This document shows, piece after piece, positions 1 to 8,931 of a DNA stretch of 64,000 nt. The stretch is from Lepus europaeus (lineage: Eukaryota > Chordata > Mammalia > Lagomorpha > Leporidae), in NCBI RefSeq assembly GCF_033115175.1, contig NC_084836.1:77528253-77592252 (forward strand). Direction: 5' to 3'. A model generated the notes under the pieces. That model was given only the letters and a program-made list of their open reading frames with translations. It did no database searches and had not been told where the DNA came from. A program made the position numbers and the translations under genes. How positions within the stretch are numbered: the stretch's first letter is position 1; the number at the start of each line of letters is the position of its first letter.

Positions 1-990
1 CAGAAAACTTAACCAAAACAAAACAGACGATATTAATAGTATTATAACTAATAAATGGATTGAATCTGTCATTTTAAATCTCCTGATAAAATTTTCATGC
101 CCGGGTGGCTGAACTGTGGAAGGCTGCCATTTAAAGAATTAACACCAACCTTAGACAATTTAACCTCAGACAACCTCAGACAATTTAAAAAAGAGAAAAT
201 ACTTTCTAAGCCATTTTATGAGGTCCCTACTACCCAGGTTAATAAGAAAGCCAGACAAAAACAATAATGGAAAGAAAGTAAAACAAAAATCTGTGGTACA
301 ATATCATTCCTGAATACAAGTGCTTGCAAAAATCCTCAAAATATTAGCAAATTGAACTGTACGATGTTTCAAAAGATGTATACCGCACAACTAAATGAGG
401 TTTGTTCTAAGTGCATTGCTGTTGCAACATTTACTCAAAGTTGATACAGTCCAACATGTGAACAGGCTAACAAGAGAAAAGTGAGTAAGATTATATCACC
501 TGACACAGGAAAATATTTCACAGAACCTAACTCTCATTCATGATAAAATTCAGAGCAAGATAGGAATTGGGAGTAATTATGTTCACTTGAGAAAAAATTA
601 TAAAACAACTTCTATTTAATATCACATATAACAGTAGAAGACTGAGTGCTGTCCACCTTGGATCAATAACAAAGAAAGATACAAGCTCGCACACTCTTTC
701 TTAAAACACGTACTCTTACTAGTACTGTAAGTTCTACATAATATAATTAAGGCAATACAAAGAAATAAATGAATACAGATAGAAAATGAAGAAACAAGAC
801 TGTCCCTGATTTCAAATGACATTATAATCTCCATAGAATTTTGGAAATATCCTACAAGAACTCATCCATAACTAGTAAGAGTCTTCAGCAAGATTAAAGG
901 ATGCACAATCAATACACAAAATTCAACCTATTTCTGTATATTAGCAGTGAATGGATGCAAACAGAAATTGACAACAAGATAACATTTGCA
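1..990 (+). repeat. Old degenerate L1 ORF2 fragment
   Basis: AT-rich sequence that reads as decayed LINE-1 ORF2 (reverse transcriptase part) on the + strand. Recognisable pieces are the 'aatcctcaaaatattagcaa' block near 331, the block around 780-840 that resembles the L1 'gcagatgacat...atagaaaatcc' stretch, and the 'aatcaatacacaaaattcaacc' block near 907. Every frame is broken. The subfamily cannot be named by eye. Confidence 0.5.
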
Positions 991-1139
991 ACTGCTACAA
1001 AAACCTGCAGAGGCACAGGTCCCAGCTGAATGGCCGGAGCACAGGCTGCTGTGGCACTGATCATAGCCCAGGCAGAAGCCACTGGAGCGCGCTGCCACCA
1101 TAAGCTTATTTTGACACAAAAGTACTGAAATGTATGCAG

Positions 1140-1230
1140 AGGTTTTTTTTTTGTCATAATATTCATGTTCAAGTGCATTTTGAAGACCATGTGTATGCAT
1201 GGATATTTCTTGGCACCAAAATGAATGTAT
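1140..1230. repeat. Hairpin (MITE-like) repeat, partial copy
   Basis: Partial copy of a short inverted-repeat element that recurs near 3,980, 31,590 and 57,900. The shared core is 'ttggcaccaaaatgaat' (1,212 on), matching the 'ttgcaccaaaataaac' core of the other copies. The right arm is missing here because a CSINE follows directly. Confidence 0.4.
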
Positions 1231-1234
1231 CCCC

Positions 1235-1540
1235 TCCCCCTTTTTTTTTTAAAGATTCATTTATCTATTTGAAAGTCAGAGTGAGTGCGTGAGTGAGTGA
1301 GAGAGAAAGACAGAGAGACAGAGAGAGACCTTTCATCTGTTGGTTCACACCCCAGATGGCCACAGGGCCAGACCTGGGCCAATCTGAAGCCAGGGGCTTC
1401 TTCTGGGTCTCTCACATGGGCATTAGCAGGGAGCTGGACGGGAAGTGGAGCAGTCAGGTCTCGAACCGACACCCACATGGCAAGCCAGCATCACAAGCTG
1501 CTGCTGTACCTGCAATGCCACATTGCGGGTCCCATGAACT
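1235..1540 (-). repeat. CSINE (lagomorph C-repeat), minus strand
   Basis: Full-length C-repeat SINE in reverse orientation. The tail appears as a T-run followed by 'aaagattcatttatctattt', then a GA-rich tract (reverse of the CT tract), then the body with 'ttggttcac', 'ggtctctcacatgggcat' and 'gagctggacgggaagtggag', and the promoter-proximal end near 1,540. CSINEs are tRNA-derived, Pol III-transcribed, L1-mobilised and confined to lagomorphs. Confidence 0.9.
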
Positions 1541-1544
1541 TGTC

Positions 1545-2130
1545 GTTTAATGCTGCTTTCTATACCTTTCTCAAGTGCCTTAAAATATATATAAACATAT
1601 ACGCATATATATGGTCATCTTGTTTTGCAGGTAGAAATCCTGTGTGATCATCTCTCCCCCACAAGAGTCAAAGCTCTGAAATACAATTTCAGCCATATGT
1701 GTAAGTCTGCCTTTGAGTCCTGAGTTGCTGACTTCTTTTCCATTTGGAGATGGGGCTTGGTATCGTCCTTCCTCTAATGGAATTGCTCCAGACATCCAAA
1801 GCTTACTCCTGGGGATCCCTGTGTACACACACAGAATCCTGTGAGTCTGCACACTCAGATGTGCTGTTTCAAAGTGCAGGGGCTCCTGCTTCCTAGGCTG
1901 GCAGCTCCTCTTCCTCACCCTTGCTTCCTGAAGATCGCCCTATTTGTCTATCCTTTATGCATTCTCCAGAGCAGTGTTTACACAGGCATTATCTTATTAC
2001 CTCTACTTTGAACATACCATGGGCATTAGGACATTTGTATCTTTAATACACAGCAGTATCAACTAAAATACACCTATATAATAAGAGATAGAAAAATCGG
2101 AACAACCCTTCTATGCTACTTCGTCATGAC
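1545..2130. other. Unassigned intergenic sequence
   Basis: No gene or clear repeat is recognised. A 112-codon minus-strand open frame runs through it but shows no motif, no splice context and no similarity I can name. Confidence 0.4.
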
Positions 2131-2720
2131 CCCACCCCTGACACCCACCACCCAGTGACTTCAGCATTCTCTCCAAGACATCCAGTTGAATGCCATTCCC
2201 AAAATGCAACCACTCCTATGAAGTAACGAACTACTTAAACAGGTGTTACTTTTAAACACCTGGAGACCAGATGCTTCTAGTAAGGACTTCAGTTTCCCAC
2301 TAAACACACAATAGCCCCTAAAATACCCACACTTGTAACAAAGGCTCTAATGGGAGTGTCTTCTCAACAAGAACATTCTGGACTAGGAAACCTTTCCCTT
2401 CCCATCTATGCAAACCCAGTGGACAGGTAGAAGCACCTGTAATGCTTACAGGGAATGTTAACAATATCACTTCCATAAGTGGCTCTAAGAACAGTCTTTC
2501 CTATGAGTTTTAACACAAAGAAAACTCAACGTATTCGATTACTAATTCTACCTTTGTCATACACCAGCAATCTCTTTAACATCTAGGAAGACTAGGTGGG
2601 ACTTGTTTGCCCTTTACATATACCTTATGTACACAGCATGACAAACAGTCTGGACAATGGTTCACCTTGTCCCACCGTACACACTCTGGGGAAAAGCCCT
2701 GTAGACTTTGAGAGATCAAA
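2130..2720. repeat. Degenerate ~0.3 kb tandem modules, block 1
   Basis: About two degenerate copies of a module that recurs at 3.3-4.0, 5.06-5.6, 15.2-15.55 and 51.58-51.76 kb. Anchors are 'gagttttaacacaaag' (2,505), 'ctttgtcatacaccagcaatctc' region (2,550), 'taacatctagga' (2,576) and 'agatgcttctagtaaggact' (2,268). The equivalent anchors are about 320 bases apart within the block. It is not a repeat family I can name. Confidence 0.5.
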
Positions 2721-2729
2721 ATTCCAGGA

Positions 2730-3310
2730 TCCTTAGGAACTGCCCAACCCACAATCAGAGCTGCAGCGGGCAGAGTGCAGCCATCTTGTTTGTTTACATT
2801 TGGGCTTAAAGGAGGCTGGCCTCTGCTCCAAAGGGGGAAGCAGCAGGGGCGGAGTCCAAAGCTGGTCTGGAGCTACTTGACACTCCTCAGGCAGGAGGTG
2901 CAGTGAGAGAGAATGGCTGACCAATGAACCCCAGGCACAGACACACAAGGGCAAACATAGGAACAAGGAAACCGGCCTCTAAGGGGTGGAGATTGGCACC
3001 TCAAAGCCCTGACACCAACCCACGCAAGCTAGAAAAATAAATAAACAAAATAAAATAAACAAAAAATAAGTAAAAAATAAATAAACAAACTCTAGAAGGC
3101 AGAGCAGCCTGCTTACACTGGATATTGGTACAAACTCACAGCAGTCTATAGCAGAGGGAAATCAACCGGAAAAACCACCCTGACAGAATGCCAAAAAACA
3201 AAACAAAAACCCACAATAAGAATACAGAAGAATATATAAACTCGCCAATGGAGCAGACTAAACCAACCATAACAGAGGCTGAAGAAGAAGAACCTCTAAT
3301 TTCAACATAC
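2730..3310 (+). repeat. L1 5'UTR / ORF1 start fragment
   Basis: Likely 5' end of an older L1. A GC-richer leader with 'agccatcttgtttg' is followed by a start (3,188) opening MPKNKTKTHNKN. This parallels the ORF1 start of the element at 52.97 kb (MPNNKRKNQANKNKEE), with the same basic start followed by an acidic run (EAEEEEPL). The frame leaves L1-like sequence soon after, so only the first ~40 codons of ORF1 remain. It interrupts the degenerate module array. Confidence 0.5.
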
Positions 3311-3970
3311 TTTTTGCATCTAGAATTAGATGTTTCAAAGAAGGACTTAAACGTGTCCACCACATACACAGCAGTGTTGAATAAACTGTACGCAGGGAAC
3401 TGCTCATATCAGAGGTGTCTTCTAAATAGGAGCATTCACGGAGGTCTAGAGAAGTCTTCACTTCTTCCAACTCCGTCCCCCTCCCACCCACAGGTAGATG
3501 TGGGCAAACGTGTCACTGCAATGTGAAGTGACAACTTCACTTCCAAAAGTCCTTTTCAGAAGACCGAGTTGTATGAATTTTAACACAAAATTACAAAATG
3601 TGTTAGTCTACTGACTCTACTTTTGTCATCCATTGGCAACCTCTTTAATATTTACAGACTAGATATTGTAAAATTAGGACTCTTTATCACATGCATACAC
3701 AAAATATAAAACACGCAAAGGTAAATCAAAGGCATGTAACATATAGGGCAATAAGTAAGCTCCAATTTTCTGGCACACAGTAGCAAAAACACGATTTGTA
3801 ATCTCTTTGCGCCCTCCTCCCTCAACCCAACCTCAAAGTAAAACAGAGTATACTGCTCAGAAAACTGGCTCACCAATTCCACGTTTTAAAGCTATTTAGG
3901 AAAGTGCTAATCCACTGATCCTACCTTAAAACACACCAAGCCCTTCTAACATCTCAATCACTAGATAGTT
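3310..3970. repeat. Degenerate ~0.3 kb tandem modules, block 2
   Basis: Two module copies. Anchors are 'gaattttaacacaaaat' (3,573), 'ttttgtcatccattggcaac' (3,621) and a second, more decayed set at 3,890-3,960 ('ctgatcctaccttaaaacac', 'taacatctcaatcactagat'), about 305 bases later. Confidence 0.5.
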
Positions 3971-3974
3971 TATA

Positions 3975-4085
3975 TCCAGATCTTCAAAAAGTTCATGGAA
4001 AATACTTCTTACAAAAACAGCTTTATGGACTTCGAATTCTTTGCACCAAAATAAACATATTTCGACTACATTTTCCATGAATTTG
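3975..4085. repeat. Hairpin (MITE-like) repeat, complete copy
   Basis: About 105 bases with imperfect terminal inverted repeats. The left arm is 'tcaaaaagttcatggaaaat' and the right arm 'cattttccatgaatttgata', around the core 'tttgcaccaaaataaacat'. This is the structure of a non-autonomous DNA transposon. The family name is not recalled with confidence. Confidence 0.5.
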
Positions 4086-4169
4086 ATATACTCTCGGAAA
4101 GGGCCTTGCCCACTAAGAACACAACACTGTTAAACAAAATTTCACAAAGGTAACAAGGGCTATGATCAC

Positions 4170-5060
4170 AGGTATATTCTAAATATGATTATTTTGGTCT
4201 GCAACCTCTCGGATGGCCTTCTCCCTGACCACCCCAGCGTCCAGCGGCGCCCAGCCCACCCGCCTGGCCCATGGCCACTCACCGCTCCGCCGCCGTCGTC
4301 CCGCAGGGCTCCGCTCCCTTCCTGGCCGCTCAGCTCACTTCCCTTCACTGAGGCCTCGGTCTAGTCCCTCTTATGGGGCCCGATGAGGTGTCCACCGCTG
4401 GGACACCGCGCTTACCCTGGGCCCCGCATCCGCGAGGCCCCAAGGCCCAAGGACCAGGCCGCGCTTGCGCACTAGAGCCCGTCTCCCCTGCTTGGCCTTG
4501 GAGCTGCCAATGGCCTCCGCGGCCTGCAGCACCTGCCAGGCTCCTCATCAGACTGCATGTGCACACCAAGGCCCATGGTCCCTGGACAGCACCCAGGAGG
4601 ACTGGAGCAGCCATTTGCAAATGCTGCCAAACTGCCCAGTGCAGCATCACCCTCTAGACTAACCACACATGCACACACAGGAATACACCTACCCATGCAC
4701 ACACAAAACATGCCACGTCACACACACACACAGGCACACACAGGCACAGGCACAATACATGCAGAGACTCAGACACCACACTTTCACCCCCCCCCCCCCC
4801 ACAGACTCAGAGACACCACACATACACACATGCACACACACATACTCACCCATGCACTGACACACAGACACACCAACATGAGCACATGCACATACACACA
4901 CACATGCACACACAGGCACACAACCCACACAGACTCACAGACATCACACATACCCACATGCACACACAGATGCACACACACAGAGACCATAACATACACA
5001 CACTTGGAAAGCCTGCATGTGTTTATTGATTATATTGAATCAACTTTTGTTCTCCACCAT
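4170..5060. repeat. Composite GC-rich/CA-rich repeat, copy A
   Basis: First of three copies (others at 15.5 and 49.8 kb) of a composite sequence. A CpG-rich block (4,200-4,650) is followed by a degenerate CA-rich minisatellite (4,665-5,005) and the end 'ggaaagcctgcatgtgttta'. On the minus strand the GC block keeps a splice-donor-like GCGGTGAGTGGCC (GTGAGT at 4,282-4,277), also present in copy C. Copy A lacks the ~450-base left part seen in the other two. A C-homopolymer lies at 4,787-4,800. Open frames across the CA tract are low-complexity Thr/His and not genes. Confidence 0.75.
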
Positions 5061-5620
5061 CTCAGTGTGCTAGAATGCTCTAATGTTCCATAAACAATGC
5101 TTCTGGGGAATCCTAATATATAAGGTACACAATTCCTTTACTTTCCTTATGTTATACCCTGGCAACCTCCTTTAACACGTAGAAGGGCTAGATGCTCCAA
5201 GTCAGGACACACTGGTGCTTTCTACACAGCAGATACAGAGCAGAGTGACGCAAAAAGCACATGAACAGGGGACAGTGGTCCATCGGGTTGCACTAGAAGT
5301 TCGCCGGTGTGGAGCTCTTCACACTTCCTCTCTTTCCTCCACCTGCTCCTCCCCAACACCAGTGCCCAAACACAACGTGGGGCACTCAGGGGGAGTCAGG
5401 CCAAGACCCCCCTCCTCCAAAGAAAAATAACCTTTCCTGTGCATTTTAACCAAAAGATTATTTACAAAATGTGTTCCTTTACTGCTTCTACTATGATCCT
5501 ATACCCAGCACCCAGAACATCTGGGCAAAGTACTGAGCAACGAAAACTACCTAGCATTTGCTGTTTGGCATCTGGAATGGGTCTGCTCTCAGTGACTCTC
5601 TAGAGGCTTGTGGTGGGTGT
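5060..5620. repeat. Degenerate ~0.3 kb tandem modules, block 3
   Basis: Two module copies with anchors 'ccctggcaacctcctttaac' (5,157) and 'gcattttaaccaaaagat' (5,440) to 'cctatacccagcacccagaac' (5,498). The equivalent anchors are about 340 bases apart. Confidence 0.45.
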
Positions 5621-5689
5621 GGCCAGAGAGCTCTGCTCAGCTCTTCAGGCTCAATGGTGTACCTAAAGTGACACACCCAGGTTTGGCGT

Positions 5690-5694
5690 GGGAA

Positions 5695-5737
<43 letters not shown>

Positions 5738-5805
5738 CTCTCCTTCTCTATCTGTGTAACTCACTCAAATAAATAAATCTTAAACACACACACACACACA
5801 CACTG
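5690..5805 (+). repeat. CSINE 3' tail plus CA microsatellite
   Basis: Tail end of a C-repeat: a (CT)n run (5,699-5,732), 'tctgtgtaactcactcaaat' and an AAATAAATAAAT terminus, followed by (CA)n at 5,786-5,804. The SINE body upstream is missing or unrecognisable. Confidence 0.7.
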
Positions 5806-6020
5806 CAATAGTGCCCCACTCACTTCAGAATGGCCAGTTTGCAAACCAAACCAAGACAAAAAGGAACAAGTACTGGTGAGGATGTAGAGAGAAGGGAACA
5901 CTCCTTCCCTGCTGGTGGGAATGCAAATTCGTATAATGATTATGAAAAGTAGTATGGATGGTCCTCAAAAAATTAAAAGTAGATCTACCATACGATCCAG
6001 GAACCCTCTACTGAGGCCTC
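5806..6020 (+). repeat. L1 3' fragment (part 1)
   Basis: L1 ORF2 C-terminal coding region on the + strand ('tcagaatggccagtttgcaa', 'gctggtgggaatgcaaattc'). It continues at 6,330 after a MaLR-type LTR insertion. Confidence 0.7.
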
Positions 6021-6325
6021 ATGAGTAGATCAGTGCTCTCCTGGGAGCCAGTCCTCACTCTGGCAGGATTCCTTTCCAAAAGACAGGGCTGGTCCTGGTG
6101 TTCCCACCTCCCTTTCACACGTACTCCTCTTCTTCACGCAGCTGTTTCTTCTTTCTGCTTCTCCACCATGAACTGATGCAGCACGTGGTCCCCACCAGAG
6201 GGGACAAGGGATCTCAGACTTTCCACCTTCCACTTCTTGAGCCAAAATAAGTCCTTTTTCTTTAGACAGTACAGTCTGGGGGGATTTTGTTAAGCAATAT
6301 AAAATGGTCTAAGACAACATCCAAA
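6021..6325 (+). repeat. MaLR-type LTR inserted in L1
   Basis: The 3' half matches the typical MaLR (MLT1/MST/THE1) LTR end: 'ttgagccaaaataagtcctt', 'ttgttaagcaatataaaatg' and 'gtctaagacaa'. It splits the L1 3' fragment at 5,806-6,440. This is an ancient non-autonomous LTR element with no coding capacity. Confidence 0.6.
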
Positions 6326-6329
6326 CAAG

Positions 6330-6445
6330 TTAGAACATTATGCCGAGGAGGTATCTGCACTCTGATGTAGCAGCAGTACCACAACAGCCAAGAAATGGAA
6401 ACAACCTAGGCATCCTTTGATGGATCAATGCTTAAAGAAAATATG
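6330..6445 (+). repeat. L1 3' fragment (part 2)
   Basis: Continuation of the L1 split by the LTR: 'acaacagccaagaaatggaa' and 'acaacctaggcatcctttga', typical of the end of L1 ORF2. Confidence 0.65.
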
Positions 6446-6713
6446 GCAGGGGCTAGCATTTTGTCGAGCTGTCAAAGCTGACACCTGCAATGCTGGCATC
6501 CCATATGGGCTCTGGCTTGATCCCTAGTGGTCCACTTCCAGGGCAGCTGCCTGCCAATGTGCCTGGGAAAGCAGTGGAAGGTGGCCAAAGTCCTTGGGCC
6601 CAGGCACCCACATGCCAACAACAGAAAGAAGCTCCTGGCTCTTGTCTTCAGATTGGTACACCTCCGTACACCTCCGGCCATTGTGACCATCTAGGGAGTG
6701 AACCATTGGATGG

Positions 6714-6781
<68 letters not shown>

Positions 6782-6808
6782 GTAACTGCCTTTCAAATAA
6801 ATAAGTCG
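6446..6808 (+). repeat. CSINE, plus strand
   Basis: Full C-repeat starting 'ggggctagcattttgtcgag', with the body motif 'ctgcaatgctggcatcccat', a (CT)n tract at 6,715-6,782 and the tail 'tgcctttcaaataaataagt'. Long Leu/Ser and Glu/Arg open frames here are translations of the CT tract. Confidence 0.9.
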
Positions 6809-6809
6809 T

Positions 6810-7323
6810 TAGAAAAACCAATATTCTTTGCATACACAAACAATGCCATTGCTGAGACAGCACTTCTAAGATCAATCCTACTCACGTTAGCTCCAAAAAA
6901 AGCTAAATATCATAGAATAAATTAAACAAGGACATCAAAGAACTTTACGATAAAAATTACAAAACATTAAAGAAAGAAATAGAAGATGGCATTAAAAAGT
7001 GGAAAATCTTTCAAATTCATGAATTGGAAGAATAAATAACATCAAAATGTCCATTCTACTGAAAGCTGGGGCAGGCGATGTGGGTTAGCAGGTAAAGCGA
7101 CTGCTTGTAGTGCTTGCATCCCATAGTGATGCCAGTTCAAGTCCCAGCTGCTCCACTTCCGATCCAGCTCTCTGATATGGCTTGGGAAAGCAATACAAGA
7201 TGGCCTACATCCTTGGGTCCGTGCACTCACATGGGAGATCTGGAAGAAGCTCCTGGATCCTGGTTTTCCTTCGGCCCTACTAAAGCCATTGCAGCCATCT
7301 GGGGAGTGAACCAGCAGATGGAT

Positions 7324-7362
<39 letters not shown>

Positions 7363-8632
7363 CAAATAAATATATAAATTTTTTCAAAAGTGAAGTGTAG
7401 ACTAAATGCAATTCCAAACAAGATAGCAACAACATTCTTTTCAGATCTAGAAAAAAATGATGCACAAATTCATATGGAAACACAAGAGAATCCAAATAGC
7501 TAAAGCAGTCTGAAACAACACAAACAAAGTTGGAGGCACCATAATACCAGTGCTTAAGACATAGCACAGGGCAATAATAATCAAAACAGCCTGTAATGGC
7601 ACAAAATCAGATGTGCAGACCAATGAAACAGAAAAGAAACTCCAGAAATCACTCCATGCATCTATAACCAACTGATCCTTGACAAAGGAGCTAAATCAAT
7701 CCCTCAAGCAAACACAATCTCTTCCAAAAATGGTGCTGGCAATACTGGATCTCCACATGCAGAAGTAGGAAGCAAGACCCCTTCTTTACACCTCACACAA
7801 AGTCCACTCAAAGTGGATCAAAGACGTAAAGCTATGACCCAATAACTTCAGATTACTAGAAACACTGGGGAAACCCTGCAACACATTGATATAGTGTAAG
7901 AGTGCTTGAAAAAGACCCAGAGCCACAGGCAAGCAAAGCCAAAAGTAACAAATGGGATTATACCAAATTGAGAAGCTTCTGCACTGCAAAAAGATGTTCA
8001 GCAAAGTGAAGAGGCCACCTATAGCATGGGAGAAATTATTTGCAAATTATGCAACTGATAAAAGATTAATTTCTAGAATGGCTAAAGAACTCAGGAAACT
8101 CAAAAACAAGAAAAAAATTCACTTAAGAAATGGGCAAAAATCTGAACAGACATTTTTCAAGAGACGGACATCAAATGGCCAACAGACACATAAAAAATGC
8201 TTAGGATCACTAGCCACAGGGAACTGCAAATCAAACCCATAATTAGGTTTCACCTCATCCCAGTTAGAATGGCTTTCATACAGAAATCAACAAACAACAA
8301 ATGCTGGCAAGGATGTGGTTGAAAGGGCACCCTAATCCATTATTTGTGAAAACGTAAATGGGTGCAGCCACTGTTGAAGACACATACCTCAGAAATCTGA
8401 ATAAATACCTTCCATATGACCCAGCCATCCCACTCCTGGGAATTTATCCTAAGGAAAAGGCATTCAGAACATGAAAGTGTGATCTGCACCCCAATGTTCT
8501 CTGCGGCTCCATTCACAATGGCTAAGATATGGACTCAACCCAGATGTCCATCAACTGTTGACTGGATAAAGAAATTCTGGTGCATTTACACTGTGGAATA
8601 CTACTCAGCTTAAACAAAAATCCTGTATTTTG
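6810..8632 (+). repeat. L1 ORF2 3' half with nested CSINE
   Basis: L1 ORF2 sequence from the RT region to near the C-terminus, e.g. 'gaattggaagaataaataac', 'aaattcatatggaaacacaag', 'gggcaaaaatctgaacagac' and 'gaatttatcctaaggaaaag'. It is split by a CSINE at 7,067-7,378 and ends around 8,632 without the 3'UTR. Stop codons and frameshifts throughout show it is dead. Confidence 0.85.
7067..7378 (+). repeat. CSINE, plus strand, inside L1
   Basis: C-repeat beginning 'ggggcaggcgatgtgggtta', with (CT)n at 7,326-7,356 and the tail 'tttcaaataaatatataaat', inserted in L1 ORF2. Confidence 0.9.
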
Positions 8633-8931
8633 CAACAGGTCTAAGACTTCCCAGTGCGGGCTCTGGCTGGCCCAACCTCCCACAGGGAGCTGATGGGTGA
8701 CACTGGTATAATGTGTGCAGGTGTGCACACGGCATCTGTGCCTAGGTGGGGGGTGGGGTGGAAGTCAGAAGCCCACAGAACCTTAGGGGAGGTCAGCTAA
8801 GTACACTTCAAGAAGTGACCTCACTTCCTTGACGATGGCCACAACAGAACCTGGAACCCCGGTTACCAGGCGCCCACAATGTGGTGCTGGTGACCCAGCC
8901 AGCTCAGTTGGTCAGAGGCCATCGAGCAGAT
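8633..8931. other. Unique flank upstream of the RALGDS-like gene
   Basis: GC-richer non-repeat sequence between the dead L1 and the proposed first coding exon. It is the natural place for promoter and 5'UTR, but no TATA box or named element is evident. An ATG at 8,835 opens an alternative frame that does not match RALGDS-type sequence. Confidence 0.4.

Noticed and set aside
4557..5093. 178-codon plus-strand frame (and similar ones in the other CA arrays at 16.3-16.85 and 50.6-51.1 kb)
   Set aside because: Most of its length is Thr/His repeats translated from the CA minisatellite. No start context, splice sites or domain.
6698..6925. Leu/Ser-rich and Glu/Arg-rich frames over CT tracts, also near 7.1-7.4, 1.3, 58.0 and 63.0 kb
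   Set aside because: Translations of the CT/GA tract inside CSINEs, not proteins.
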